A DNA stretch of 58,887 bases from the NCBI GenBank assembly GCA_046756245.1, contig JBHHVZ010000005.1, positions 1 to 58,887 on the forward strand, in the 5' to 3' direction. The notes below the pieces were generated by a model that was given only the letters and a program-made list of their open reading frames with translations, was not told the DNA's origin and searched no databases. This DNA comes from G021776435 sp046756245. GTDB lineage: Bacteria; Pseudomonadota; Alphaproteobacteria; Caulobacterales; Parvularculaceae. Below are positions 34,690 through 44,227 of this stretch, in pieces. A program made the translations under genes and the position numbers. Numbering within the stretch: position 1 is the first letter of the stretch; each line of letters opens with the position of its first letter.

Positions 34690-34717
34690 AGAAGATGTTA
34701 TGTATTTAGCATCTTCT
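34690..34717. promoter_or_regulatory. Inverted repeat, candidate Lrp operator
   Basis: AGAAGATG (34690-34697) and CATCTTCT (34710-34717) form a perfect 8-base inverted repeat with a 12-base AT-rich spacer (TTATGTATTTAG). It lies 14 bases upstream of the Lrp-type gene and about 115 bases upstream of leucine dehydrogenase. The AT-rich core is typical for Lrp-family sites. Confidence 0.5.
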
Positions 34718-34831
34718 GCTAATCGTCAAGCGCCTCAATGACGCATTTGGCGGAAACTGTCCGGCGGTCGGGCGTATAGTCCTGCGGCATCAGCGGGAGT
34801 AAGCCCCCCGAAAACCGTCGAGGAAAACATC

Positions 34832-35893
34832 ATGAAATCACGAGTCGTGCCCGTGAAAGGCTGGCGCAAAGTCGTCCATTTCGAAGAGCCCGAATCGGGC
34901 CTGAACGCCATCATCTCCGTGCACGACGCAACGCTCGGGCCGGCCGTCGGCGGCTGCCGCGTCTGGCCTTACGAGAGCTTCGAAGCCGGTCTCGAAGACG
35001 TCAAACGACTGTCGCGGGGCATGACCTTCAAAAACGCGCTCGCCGGCATTCCGTTCGGCGGCGGCAAGGCCGTGATCTTCGGCGACTCGCACAGAGACAA
35101 GACGCCGGAAATGCTGCACGCATTCGGCCGCGCCGTCGAATCTTTCGAGGGGCTTTATTACACCGCGGAAGATTCCGGCATAAATGAAAACGATATCGCC
35201 ATCGTCCGCGAAGTGACGCCCTACGCCGCAGGAATCCCGGAAAAGGGAGCGGGCGGCAATCCGTCGCCGTTCACCGCGCGCGGCGTCTGGCGCGGCGTTC
35301 AGGCGGCGGCGCGGGTGCGGCTCGGCGCCGACACGCTTAAAGATCTGCGCGTATCGATTCTCGGCGTCGGCGCGGTCGGGATGGAGCTTGCGCGCCTGTT
35401 GCACGAAGAGGGCGCGAAACTCGTGGTCGCCGACATCGACGGGACGGCCGTGGCTGAAGCCGTCGACCGGTTCGGGGCCGAGGTCGTCACGCCCGACGAT
35501 GCGGTTGCAGCGAACGTCGATATTTTCAGCCCGTGCGCGCTTGGCGGATCGATCAACGGAAACACTATCGACCGGCTGAAAGCGAAAATCGTCGCCGGCG
35601 GCGCCAACAACCAGCTTTTTACGCCGGAGATGGATCAGGCGCTGGTCGACCGGGGCGTGCTCTATGCGCCGGATTACGTCATCAACGCTGCAGGCGTGAT
35701 CAGCGTCGGGCTTGAAATCCTCGGCCAATGGACCAAAGAAGAACTGTCGGCGCGCATCGACAAGATCGGCGATACGCTGACCCGGATTTTTGAACGCGCC
35801 GCAGCGGAAAACCGGCCGACAGGCGCTATTGCGGACGGCCTGGCCCTGGAGATCATCGATCACGCGCGGGCTTCGGCCGGCGCCGCAGAATAG
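34832..35893 (+). CDS. Leucine (Glu/Leu/Phe/Val) dehydrogenase
   Basis: 353 residues. It oxidatively deaminates branched-chain amino acids with NAD. The substrate domain has LGPAVGGCRVWPY, SRGMTFKNALAGIPFGGGKA with the catalytic Lys, and YTAEDSGIN. The Rossmann motif is VSILGVGAVGMELA near residue 175, and CALGGSINGNTI and GGANNQL follow. The length matches leucine dehydrogenase rather than the longer glutamate dehydrogenases. It is divergent from an Lrp regulator and followed 27 bases later by a thiolase, so a leucine or valine catabolic operon is likely. Confidence 0.9.
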   Translation: MKSRVVPVKGWRKVVHFEEPESGLNAIISVHDATLGPAVGGCRVWPYESFEAGLEDVKRLSRGMTFKNALAGIPFGGGKAVIFGDSHRDKTPEMLHAFGRAVESFEGLYYTAEDSGINENDIAIVREVTPYAAGIPEKGAGGNPSPFTARGVWRGVQAAARVRLGADTLKDLRVSILGVGAVGMELARLLHEEGAKLVVADIDGTAVAEAVDRFGAEVVTPDDAVAANVDIFSPCALGGSINGNTIDRLKAKIVAGGANNQLFTPEMDQALVDRGVLYAPDYVINAAGVISVGLEILGQWTKEELSARIDKIGDTLTRIFERAAAENRPTGAIADGLALEIIDHARASAGAAE

Positions 35894-35920
35894 GCCCGAG
35901 GGGCTTTAAGGAGAAACGTC

Positions 35921-37108
35921 ATGACAGATCAGGATCCCGTCGTAATCGCCGGCATGGCGAGAACGCCGATCGGGAATTTTCAAGGCGCGTTCACGGGCGT
36001 GCCGACGACGGAGCTCGGCGCCCGCGCAATCGGCGCAGCGCTCGAGCGCGGCGGGGTTGCGGCGGGTGATGTCGACGAGGTGCTGATGGGCTGCGTCTTG
36101 CCGGCCGGGCTCGGCCAGGCGCCGGCGCGCCAGGCCGCGCTCGCCGCAGGCGTTCCTCAGTCGACCGGTTGCGTGACGCTTAACAAGATGTGCGGCTCCG
36201 GCATGAAGACGGTGATGATGGGCCATGACTCGATCATAGTCGGAACCAATGACATCGTCGTCGCCGGCGGCATGGAGTCGATGACCAACGCGCCGCATCT
36301 GCTGCCGACGGGGCGGACCGGCATCAAATACGGACACGGACAGATCTTCGACCACATGGCGCTCGACGGGCTTGAAGACGCCTATGACCGCGGCAAGGCG
36401 ATGGGCGTTTTCGCCGAGATGTGCGCGCGCGAATGGCAATTTTCGCGCGAGGACCAGGACGCATTTTCCATGCGCTCCGTGACCCGCGCGCAAACCGCGA
36501 TCAAGGACGGCTCGTTCAGGAGCGAAATCACGCCGGTCGAAGTGAAGACCCGCAAAGGCGCGGTGACGGTTTCCGACGACGAAAAGCCCGGCCTCGTCAA
36601 CGCCGAAAAAATCCCGCAATTGCGCGCCGCCTTCGAAAAGGACGGCACGGTGACGGCCGGCAACGCCTCGGCGATCTCCGACGGCGCCGCCGCGCTCGTG
36701 CTGTTGCGCCGGTCGGAGGCCGAAAAACGCGGCGCGAAAGTGCTGGCGACGATCATTGCGCATTCAACCCACGCCCAGGCGCCGGAATGGTTCACCACCG
36801 CCCCGGTCGAATCAATCCGCAAAGTGCTTGAGAAAGCCAGCTGGTCGGCCGTCGACGTCGACCTATACGAAATTAACGAAGCCTTTTCGGTGGTGCCGCT
36901 TGCGGCGATGCGCGAACACGATCTGCCCGCCGACAAGGTCAACATCCATGGCGGGGCGATCGCGCTCGGCCACCCGATCGGGGCGTCGGGCGCGCGCATT
37001 CTATGCACGCTCATCGCCGCTTTGCAGAAAACCGGCGGCAAAAAAGGCGTCGCCTCGCTCTGCATCGGCGGCGGCGAGGCGACCAGCGTGGCGGTGGAGC
37101 TGGCGTAA
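35921..37108 (+). CDS. Acetyl-CoA C-acyltransferase (thiolase)
   Basis: 395 residues. The acylated Cys is in TLNKMCGSGMKTV (near 88); the catalytic His is in GGAIALGHPIGASG (near 350), and the second Cys is in CIGGGEATSVAVE near the C-terminus. NEAFSVVPLAA is also conserved. It cleaves or forms acetoacetyl-CoA and similar thioesters. Placed after leucine dehydrogenase with AAGGAG before its start, it may complete branched-chain or lysine catabolism. Confidence 0.93.
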   Translation: MTDQDPVVIAGMARTPIGNFQGAFTGVPTTELGARAIGAALERGGVAAGDVDEVLMGCVLPAGLGQAPARQAALAAGVPQSTGCVTLNKMCGSGMKTVMMGHDSIIVGTNDIVVAGGMESMTNAPHLLPTGRTGIKYGHGQIFDHMALDGLEDAYDRGKAMGVFAEMCAREWQFSREDQDAFSMRSVTRAQTAIKDGSFRSEITPVEVKTRKGAVTVSDDEKPGLVNAEKIPQLRAAFEKDGTVTAGNASAISDGAAALVLLRRSEAEKRGAKVLATIIAHSTHAQAPEWFTTAPVESIRKVLEKASWSAVDVDLYEINEAFSVVPLAAMREHDLPADKVNIHGGAIALGHPIGASGARILCTLIAALQKTGGKKGVASLCIGGGEATSVAVELA

Positions 37109-37293
37109 AACAGACTGTTATTCCGTATGCGCTGCAAAATTTTTGATGGTGCAGCGAATATCCGGAATTGATCTCTGAGGATGGATGTGGCGCTAATAAG
37201 CGAGGCGGAGCAAGTCGAGAGCGCATCCGGGTCGGCAGCGCGTCGCTTCGCGTTTCGCAGCACACGGGATCACGTCGCATTGAGAGAAAGTTC

Positions 37294-38472
37294 ATGACCT
37301 CGAAAATTACCTTCGACTGGCGAGATCCGCTGCTCATTGACGCGCAGCTTAGCGATGAGGAGCGGATGGTCCGCGATGCGGCGCATGGGTTTGCGCAAGG
37401 CAAGCTCATGCCGCGCGTCATCGAAGCCAATCGCGAAGAGCGCTTCGACCGCGAGATCATGACCGAGATGGGCGCGCAGGGTCTTCTCGGCGCGACCATC
37501 GCCGAGGAATTCGGCGGCGGCGGCGCGAGCCATGTCGCCTACGGCCTTATCGCGCGCGAGATCGAACGGGTCGATTCCGGCTATCGCTCGGCCATGTCGG
37601 TGCAGTCCTCGCTGGTGATGTATCCGATCGAGGCGTTCGGTTCGGAAGCGCAGAAAAAGAAATATCTTCCCAAACTCGCGACCGGCGAAATGGTCGGCTG
37701 TTTCGGCCTCACCGAGCCCGATGGCGGCTCCGATCCCGGCGCCATGAAGACGAAGGCCAAAAAAGTGCAGGGCGGGTTTGTCCTGAACGGCGCCAAGGCG
37801 TGGATCACCAATTCGCCCATCGCCGACATCGCCATCGTCTGGGCGAAGCTTGACGGCGACATTCGCGGCTTTATCGTCGAGCGGGGGACGGATGGATTTT
37901 CAACGCCCGCAACCAAAGGCAAGTTGTCGCTTCGCGCTTCGGTCACCGGGGAGATCGCGCTTGACGATGCGCATGTGTCAGAAGACGCAATCCTGCCGAG
38001 CGTCAGCGGATTGAAAGGGCCGTTCTCCTGCCTCAACAAGGCGCGCTACGGCATTTCATGGGGCGTGATGGGCGCGGCGGAATTCTGCTGGATGGCGTCG
38101 CGCGATTACGCGATGGAGCGCGTGCTTTTTGGAAAGCCGATCGCTGGCGCGCAGCTTGTCCAGAAAAAGCTCGCCGACATGCAGACTGAAATTACGCTCG
38201 GCCTGCAGGGCGCGCTGCGTCTTGGCAGGCTGCTCGACGAAGGGGCGTTCGTTCCCGAAGCAATTTCGCTGATGAAGCGCAACAATTGCGGCAAGGCGCT
38301 CGATATCGCCCGCGTCGCCCGCGACATTCACGGCGCCAACGGCGTTTCGGAAGACTATCACGTGATGCGCCACGCCATGAATCTCGAAACCGTCAACACC
38401 TATGAGGGCACGCACGACATCCATGCTCTTATTCTCGGCCGCGCCCAGACCGGCTTGCAGGCGTTTTCGTAA
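37294..38472 (+). CDS. gcdH: Glutaryl-CoA dehydrogenase (acyl-CoA dehydrogenase family)
   Basis: 392 residues. FAD enzyme that oxidises and decarboxylates glutaryl-CoA to crotonyl-CoA in lysine and tryptophan catabolism. Evidence: FDWRDPLLIDAQLSDEER at the N-terminus, FGLTEPDGGSDPGAM, WITNSPIADIAIVWAKL, and the catalytic Glu in NTYEGTHDIHALILGRA; all are typical for GcdH. The ATG at 37294 follows GAGAGAAAG. The 185 bases before it hold no convincing gene. It is convergent with a FAD-linked oxidase 11 bases away. Confidence 0.92.
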   Translation: MTSKITFDWRDPLLIDAQLSDEERMVRDAAHGFAQGKLMPRVIEANREERFDREIMTEMGAQGLLGATIAEEFGGGGASHVAYGLIAREIERVDSGYRSAMSVQSSLVMYPIEAFGSEAQKKKYLPKLATGEMVGCFGLTEPDGGSDPGAMKTKAKKVQGGFVLNGAKAWITNSPIADIAIVWAKLDGDIRGFIVERGTDGFSTPATKGKLSLRASVTGEIALDDAHVSEDAILPSVSGLKGPFSCLNKARYGISWGVMGAAEFCWMASRDYAMERVLFGKPIAGAQLVQKKLADMQTEITLGLQGALRLGRLLDEGAFVPEAISLMKRNNCGKALDIARVARDIHGANGVSEDYHVMRHAMNLETVNTYEGTHDIHALILGRAQTGLQAFS

Positions 38473-38483
38473 AGGCGTCGCGC

Positions 38484-39872
38484 CTACAGGTCGAAAACCT
38501 TGCCGGGGTTGAGAATGTTATTCGGGTCAAGCGCGCGCTTGATCGCGCGCATTGTCGCCAGCTCCTCAGGGCTGCGCGAGAGCCTGAGATATTTCTTCTT
38601 CTCGAGCCCGATCCCGTGTTCGGCCGAGACCGAGCCGCCGATCGCCTCAAGCGGGCTGTAAACGAGTTCCTCGACCGCCTTGCGGGCGTCGTCGTCGTCC
38701 GATCCGACGGTGACGGCGATATGCAGATTGCCGTCGCCAATATGACCGAAGACGACCATGCGCGCTTTGTCGTCCCATTTCTCCTTGAGCGCCGCCGACA
38801 GAGTTTCGACATAGTCATTCATGTGACGCATCGGCATGCTGACGTCGAAGACGAAAAGCGGCCAGAGCGCGCCCATGAACGCGACGACGTCTTCGCGGAT
38901 CGCCCAGATCGCCTGACGCTGCGAGTCGGATTGCGCAATGACGGCGTCGGCGGCGAGTTCTTCTTCAACGGCGGCTTCAAGGGCTGCGGAAAACTGGTCG
39001 GCGTCGCGCTCGGGATCCGCGCCTTCGGTTTCGACAATAACGTAATGTGAAAACCCGTCGGGAAGGGGCGGCGTGTGATTGCCGGTTTCAAACGCAATCA
39101 GATGATAGAAATCGCGCCACATCACTTCGAAGGCGCTCAACGAACCGGCGAGCTTTTCGCCCATCAACGCAAACAGCTTTGTCACAGCGTCGAAGGATTC
39201 GACGCCGATGAACGCCGTGTTGCGGCTTATCGGTTTCGGACGCAGGCGCAGCACGGCGCGCGTCACGACGCCGAGCGCGCCCTCGCCGCCGATGAAAAGC
39301 TGTTTCAGATCAAAGCCGGTGTTGTTCTTTAAGAGCGTGTTCATCGACGAGAGGACGGTTCCGTCCGCGAGCACTGCTTCAAGCCCCAGCACCTGCTCGC
39401 GCATCATGCCGTAGCGGATGACCTGATTGCCGCCGGCGTTGGTCGAGATATTGCCGCCGATGGCGCAAGAACCGCGCGCGCCGAGATCGAGCGCGAAGCA
39501 AAGCCCGGCCTCGTCGGCCGCCTCCTGCACGGATTGCAGTTTGGCGCCGGCCTGAACGGTCATGGTTTTTCCGAGCGGGTCGATGTCTTCGACGGCGCTC
39601 ATGCGTTCGAGCGACAGGACGAGATCGCCGGCTCCTGCATCCGTCCCATGAACGAGGCCGGTCAGTCCGCCGGCCGGCACGACCGTCTGTCCGGTCTCGT
39701 TGCACAACGCCAGGACGCGCGAGACTTCTTGCGTCGAGGCGGGGCGCACAAGGGCGCGTGCTGTGCAGTTCGTGCGGCCGAGCCAGTCGGCCGGGCGTTC
39801 ATGCACCGCCTCGCCCGTGATGATTCCGTTTTCTCCGACGACGGAGCGTATGTCTTCGAGAAGGTCGGCCAT
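38484..39872 (-). CDS. FAD-linked D-2-hydroxyacid dehydrogenase (GlcD/D-LDH type)
   Basis: 462 residues of the VAO/PCMH flavoprotein family. The FAD part shows VVPAGGLTGLVHGTDA, GARGSCAIGGNISTNAGGN and GGEGALGVVTRAVLRLRP. The C-terminal substrate and metal-binding part shows VFGHIGDGNLHIAV and SAEHGIGLEKKKYL. The family includes D-lactate, glycolate and D-2-hydroxyglutarate dehydrogenases; the sequence does not let me choose. It heads no clear operon: lldD ends 45 bases upstream on the same strand, so the two may be co-transcribed. Confidence 0.88.
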   Translation of the reverse strand: MADLLEDIRSVVGENGIITGEAVHERPADWLGRTNCTARALVRPASTQEVSRVLALCNETGQTVVPAGGLTGLVHGTDAGAGDLVLSLERMSAVEDIDPLGKTMTVQAGAKLQSVQEAADEAGLCFALDLGARGSCAIGGNISTNAGGNQVIRYGMMREQVLGLEAVLADGTVLSSMNTLLKNNTGFDLKQLFIGGEGALGVVTRAVLRLRPKPISRNTAFIGVESFDAVTKLFALMGEKLAGSLSAFEVMWRDFYHLIAFETGNHTPPLPDGFSHYVIVETEGADPERDADQFSAALEAAVEEELAADAVIAQSDSQRQAIWAIREDVVAFMGALWPLFVFDVSMPMRHMNDYVETLSAALKEKWDDKARMVVFGHIGDGNLHIAVTVGSDDDDARKAVEELVYSPLEAIGGSVSAEHGIGLEKKKYLRLSRSPEELATMRAIKRALDPNNILNPGKVFDL

Positions 39873-39916
39873 TGCTGCGGTCTCCTGCGCAAGGGGCGGC
39901 CCGGCGCGCCGCCGCT

Positions 39917-41077
39917 CTAGGTTGAGGCAAGTATGGCGCGATCGATAGCAGCGATGGAAGTGGCTCCCGTGAGCGCCATCGTCACGTCCGTCTCGCTTTT
40001 GAATGTCTTCAGCAGGGCTTTGACCCCGGTTTCGCCGCGCGCCGCAACGGCCCAGACCCAGGGCCGCCCGATGAGGACGGCCCTGGCGCCGAGCGCGACC
40101 GCTTTAACTACGTCCTGTCCGCAGCGCACGCCGCCGTCCATAAGGAGTTCGACGCGGTCGCCTGCCGCGTCGACAATTTCCGGCAGAATGTCTATGGCCG
40201 ACGCGACGCCATCGAGCTGCCGGCCGCCATGATTTGAGACGACGACCGCGTCGGCGCCGGCGTCTGCGGCGCTCAGCGTATCCTCGACGCTGAGCACGCC
40301 TTTGATGATGAGTTTTCCATTCCAGACGCCGCGCAGCCATTCGATGTCTTTCCAGGTAGCGCTCGGGTCCAGTTGACGGTTTATCCAGTTGACGAACTCC
40401 GCGACGTTCGAGATTTTGGGAGCGTAGCGAGCGATGTTGCCGAAGATATGCGGCCTGCCGTTGAGGCCGACATCGACGGTCCAGGAGGGATGGCTTAAAA
40501 ACTCCCAACCGAGCCGCGCCTTGCCGAGCGGCGAGACGCCGCCGATCATGCCGTTTCTGACATCGCGATAACGCGCGCCGAGACGCGGGAGATCGACCGT
40601 AAAAACGAGCCTCGTACAGCCAACCGCGGCGGCGCGCGCCAGAAGATCCGTCACATAAGATCGGTCCTTCATCATATAGAGTTGAAACCAGAAGGGGTTT
40701 TTCGCGGCCGCGGCAACTTCTTCCACGGAACAAATTGAAATCGTCGAAAGGCAAAATGGAACGCTCAGCGCTTCCGCCGCTTTGACGGCCTGAACTTCGC
40801 CGCGCCGCGCCATCATGCCGGCCATCCCGACCGGGGCGAGGGCGAGGGGCATCGCCGTTTCTTCGCCCAGAACGCGCGTGTGCGTATCAACTGCGGATAC
40901 GTCGCGCATGACGCGCTGGCGCAGGCGCATTCGAGCGAAGGCGGCGATGTTTTCCGCAAGCGTCGTTTCCTGATAGGCGCCGCCGTCGACATAATCGAAC
41001 AGCATGCGTGGAAGCCGTCTTTCGGCGAGACGCCGGTAATCATCAGGTGAAGCAGGGACGAGACGCAGGGTCGGCAT
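39917..41077 (-). CDS. lldD: FMN-dependent L-2-hydroxyacid dehydrogenase (L-lactate type)
   Basis: 386 residues of the flavin (beta/alpha)8 barrel family that includes LldD, mandelate dehydrogenase and glycolate oxidase. Markers: MLFDYVDGGAYQETTL, PLALAPVGMAGM, LIIKGVLSVEDTL (Lys) and SNHGGRQLDGV with the catalytic His, then MDGGVRCGQDVVKA and IGRPWVWAVAARGE. It oxidises L-lactate or a related 2-hydroxyacid and likely feeds the quinone pool. The ATG at 41077 is chosen; a TTG at 41110 is also open. Confidence 0.88.
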   Translation of the reverse strand: MPTLRLVPASPDDYRRLAERRLPRMLFDYVDGGAYQETTLAENIAAFARMRLRQRVMRDVSAVDTHTRVLGEETAMPLALAPVGMAGMMARRGEVQAVKAAEALSVPFCLSTISICSVEEVAAAAKNPFWFQLYMMKDRSYVTDLLARAAAVGCTRLVFTVDLPRLGARYRDVRNGMIGGVSPLGKARLGWEFLSHPSWTVDVGLNGRPHIFGNIARYAPKISNVAEFVNWINRQLDPSATWKDIEWLRGVWNGKLIIKGVLSVEDTLSAADAGADAVVVSNHGGRQLDGVASAIDILPEIVDAAGDRVELLMDGGVRCGQDVVKAVALGARAVLIGRPWVWAVAARGETGVKALLKTFKSETDVTMALTGATSIAAIDRAILAST

Positions 41078-41115
41078 TGCGCAAGTTTTTTCCGGTTTGT
41101 CGGCCCGCAAAAGGG

Positions 41116-42663
41116 TCAGGCGATCACCGCTTCTATCAGGCGCGGCCCCCTGCTGGCCATGGCGGTTTCGAATTCGCGGTTGAATTGCTCGACCGTGGTT
41201 GCACGCGCCGCCTCGACGCCCATGCCTTCAGCGATCGACACCCAGTCGATGACCGGATTGGTGAGATCGAGCAGCGATTTCGCTTTTTCGCCGGGCGCGG
41301 CGACGCCGACGCGCGCAAGCTCGATATTGAGAATCGCATAACTGCCGTTGTTGACGATGACGGTCGTGACGTCGAGATTTTCACGCGCCATGGTCCACAA
41401 GGCTTGCACTGTATACATGGCGCTGCCGTCGGCCTGCAGACAGACGGTCTTGCGGTCGGGACAGGCGACCGCGGCGCCAAGCGCCAGCGGCAGGCCCTGG
41501 CCAATGGCGCCGCCGGTGAGCGTCATCCAGTCGTGCGGCGGCGCGCCGGCGGTCAGGGGATAAAGCGCCAGGCCGGCCGTGGCGGCTTCGTCAGACACGA
41601 TGGCGTTTTCGGGAAGGAGAGCGCCGACGATGGCGCCGATTCCTTCCGCGGAAAGCTTGCCTGTCGGCGGCTCGGGACTTTGAGCGCGTTGAACCAGCGC
41701 CGGCTCCTTTGGCGCGGCGAGCGCATCGGCGAGCGCGCCGAGCGCTGACAGCGCATCCTGACGCGGCGTCGTCAGCGTCAGGCAATCGGCGTCCTCTGGC
41801 GTCAGGCGGCCCGGTTTGCCGGGATAGGCGAAGAACGACACCGGCGGCTTGGCGCCGACCATGATCAGCCTTTCGAACGGATTGAGATATTCGGCCGCCA
41901 TTTCACCGAAATAGGGCAGGCGCTCAACGGCGACGCGCCCGGCGCCGCGTTCGATCCGCGCCGGAAAAGTCTCGCATATGAGGCGCGCCCCCGTCGCCGC
42001 GGCGATGCGGCCGGCTTCATGCAGGCAATCGGCGCGCAGGGCCGGCCCGCCCAGAATGAGCGTCGACGGCGCGCCGGACTTGAGAGCAGCGCAAACTGCG
42101 TCAATCGCGGCCGGATCGGCTTCCGGCGCCGGCGCGGGCGCAACCGGCTTGGCCGGACCGTTTGACTCGTTCCAGGCGAAATCGGCGGAAACGATCAGCG
42201 TGGCGATCTCGCCGGGAAACGCCATCGACGCCGCGACCGCCGCCGCGCCGTCGGCTGCGAGCGCGTCGGCGCTTTCGCATGTGCGCAGCCATCCGGATAC
42301 CGGATTAGCAAGGCTGACAATGTCGGAAGTAAGCGGCGCGTCAAGTTCGAGATGATAACTGGCGTGATCGCCGATAATGTTGACGACAGGCGTTCGCGCG
42401 CGCCTTGCGTTGTGGAGATTGGCGATCCCGTTCCCGAAGCCGGGACCGAGATGCAGGAGCGTCGCGGCCGGTTTGCCGGCCATGCGTCCGTAACCGTCTG
42501 CGGCGCCGGTGGCGACGCCCTCGAACAGCGCCAGGATCGGGCGGACGCCGTCGAATGCGTCAAGGGCTGCGACGAATTGCATTTCCGACGTGCCCGGGTT
42601 CGCGAAGCAGACTTCGACGCCGGCGTCAGCAAGCGTCCTTACAAGTGATTCCGCGCCGTTCAT
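41116..42663 (-). CDS. Thiamine diphosphate enzyme of the acetolactate synthase / benzoylformate decarboxylase family
   Basis: 515 residues. Markers: FANPGTSEMQFVAALDAF with EGVATGAADGYGRMAGKP (N-terminal pyrimidine-binding part with its Glu), and the ThDP-Mg motif GSAMYTVQALWTMARENL with the later NNGSYAI near 420-450. It probably acts on a 2-oxoacid. It is upstream of and on the same strand as an L-2-hydroxyacid dehydrogenase (38 bases apart), so the pair could turn a hydroxyacid to an oxoacid and then decarboxylate or ligate it, as in the mandelate pathway. Exact substrate unknown. Start ATG 42663 follows GGAGAG. Confidence 0.82.
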   Translation of the reverse strand: MNGAESLVRTLADAGVEVCFANPGTSEMQFVAALDAFDGVRPILALFEGVATGAADGYGRMAGKPAATLLHLGPGFGNGIANLHNARRARTPVVNIIGDHASYHLELDAPLTSDIVSLANPVSGWLRTCESADALAADGAAAVAASMAFPGEIATLIVSADFAWNESNGPAKPVAPAPAPEADPAAIDAVCAALKSGAPSTLILGGPALRADCLHEAGRIAAATGARLICETFPARIERGAGRVAVERLPYFGEMAAEYLNPFERLIMVGAKPPVSFFAYPGKPGRLTPEDADCLTLTTPRQDALSALGALADALAAPKEPALVQRAQSPEPPTGKLSAEGIGAIVGALLPENAIVSDEAATAGLALYPLTAGAPPHDWMTLTGGAIGQGLPLALGAAVACPDRKTVCLQADGSAMYTVQALWTMARENLDVTTVIVNNGSYAILNIELARVGVAAPGEKAKSLLDLTNPVIDWVSIAEGMGVEAARATTVEQFNREFETAMASRGPRLIEAVIA

Positions 42664-42872
42664 GGACTCTCCATACGCCGCTCGTTTTCGAGCAGCTTTG
42701 ATCTTTTTGCGCATGACGCGCACCGGTCCGCGCGCGCCGGCGCGTTGCTCGGCGAAGGATCATATGGATTTTTCACCCGTCCATGCAATCGGCTAAAACA
42801 GCAGCATTTGCCGGCGGGGCTGAAACGACGACTTAACGCTGCGCTTCATTGTGGAAGGGCGCATGCGCAACA

Positions 42873-42910
42873 TAAGACCGATCCCGCCAAAAGCCGGGAT
42901 CGGTTCTATG
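42873..42910 (-). terminator. Hairpin downstream of hemA
   Basis: ACCGATCCCG (42877-42886) pairs with CGGGATCGGT (42895-42904) around an 8-base loop, extended by CATA and TATG outside. It lies 40 bases after the hemA stop. It has no long T run, but its stability and position suggest a terminator between hemA and the next gene. The remaining bases of 42664-42949 hold nothing else I can support. Confidence 0.6.
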
Positions 42911-42949
42911 AAAAGGCAGCCAAGCGGAGCAGCCCGCGCGCTGCGAACC

Positions 42950-44227
42950 TTAGTTGTCGTTGCCTGCGCCCAGAGACAGACCGTACTGTTTCCAGACTTC
43001 CCGGAGCGCCCGCGTCAGCTCTTCGATCATATCGTCGGTGTGAACCGGGGTCGGCGTGATGCGAAGGCGTTCGGTGCCGCGCGGCACGGTTGGGTAATTA
43101 ATCGGCTGGATATATATTCCGTAGTCGGACATTAGAGTGTCCGTTATCTTCTTGCAGATCACCGGATCGCCGACCAGGACCGGCACGATGTGGGTTTCGG
43201 ACGGCATCACCGGCAAACCCGCATTGGATAGGCTGCGCTTGACGGCAGCGGCCCGCTCCTGATGGCGTTCGCGCTCGGCTGAGCTCGACGTCAGATGTTT
43301 CACGGAGGCGTGGGCGGCAGCTGCAACGGCCGGGGGAAGCGCCGTGGTGAAAATGAAGCACGATGCCGAGCAGCGAACCAAATCGACGATCTCGGCCGAG
43401 GCGGCGATGTATCCGCCCATCACGCCATAAGCTTTCGCAAGCGTGCCGTTGATGATGTCGAGCCGATGCGCGAGACCGCGCTCTTCGGATACGCCGCCGC
43501 CATGCGCGCCATAAAGGCCGACAGCGTGAACTTCGTCGAGATAGGTGATCGCGCCGAAGCGATCGGCGACGTCGCAGATTTCCTCGATCGGCGAGATGTC
43601 GCCATCCATCGAGTAAACCGACTCAAAGGCGATCAGCTTCGGGCGCGCCGGATCGTCGGCTTCCAGAAGCTCGGTGAGATGCGCCACGTCATTGTGACGG
43701 AAAATCCGCTTTTCACTGCGCCCGCTGCGCATGCCGGCGATCATCGAGGCGTGGTTCATCGCATCCGAATAGATGATGCAACCGGGCAGGGCGTTGGCGA
43801 TCGACGAGATAGCAGCCTCGTTGGCGATGTAACCCGAGGTCAGAACGAGCGCCGCTTCCTTGCCGTGGAGCTGCGCAAGCATGCGTTCAAGCTCGACCAG
43901 CGGGCGCGACGTGCCCGAGATGTTGCGCGTGCCCCCGGCGCCCGCGCCGTAAGTTTGCGCCGCCTCGACCATGGCGTTCAGGACCGAAGGATGCTGGCCC
44001 ATGCCGAGATAGTCATTGGAGCACCAGACGGTGATCGGATGGGCGCCGTCCTCGCTGAAAATGTCGGCGTTCGGGAAACGCCCGGCGCGCCGGCCGATCT
44101 CGGCGAAGACGCGATAGCGCCCTTCGGCTTTAATGGTGGCGATCCGGTCCCGGATCTGCTTGCGGTAATCCTCGCCGCTCCAGGCTCGGGCTTCGGTTTT
44201 TTGGTTCGAATAGTCGACGCTGGCCAT
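42950..44227 (-). CDS. hemA: 5-aminolevulinate synthase HemA
   Basis: 425 residues. PLP enzyme that condenses glycine and succinyl-CoA, the first step of haem synthesis in Alphaproteobacteria. Markers: VWCSNDYLGMGQHP, GAGAGGTRNISGT, TYLDEVHAVGLYGAHGGG, and the PLP Lys in GTLAKAYGVMGGY. Near the C-terminus is INYPTVPRGTERLRITPTP. It is downstream of an FNR-type regulator gene on the same strand (176 bases away), and that regulator could control it under low oxygen, when the adjacent multihaem cytochromes raise haem demand. Two haem-regulatory-like Cys-Pro pairs are not seen. Confidence 0.96.
   Translation of the reverse strand: MASVDYSNQKTEARAWSGEDYRKQIRDRIATIKAEGRYRVFAEIGRRAGRFPNADIFSEDGAHPITVWCSNDYLGMGQHPSVLNAMVEAAQTYGAGAGGTRNISGTSRPLVELERMLAQLHGKEAALVLTSGYIANEAAISSIANALPGCIIYSDAMNHASMIAGMRSGRSEKRIFRHNDVAHLTELLEADDPARPKLIAFESVYSMDGDISPIEEICDVADRFGAITYLDEVHAVGLYGAHGGGVSEERGLAHRLDIINGTLAKAYGVMGGYIAASAEIVDLVRCSASCFIFTTALPPAVAAAAHASVKHLTSSSAERERHQERAAAVKRSLSNAGLPVMPSETHIVPVLVGDPVICKKITDTLMSDYGIYIQPINYPTVPRGTERLRITPTPVHTDDMIEELTRALREVWKQYGLSLGAGNDN

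Noticed and set aside
37181..37297. 38-codon open frame ending on the gcdH start (ATGA)
   Set aside because: Its own start has the purine-rich sequence too close, the product has no recognisable feature, and Arg/Ser-rich frames are common in this GC-rich DNA.
42873..42910. Riboswitch or small RNA after hemA
   Set aside because: It is a single symmetric hairpin without further conserved structure; a terminator is the simpler reading.
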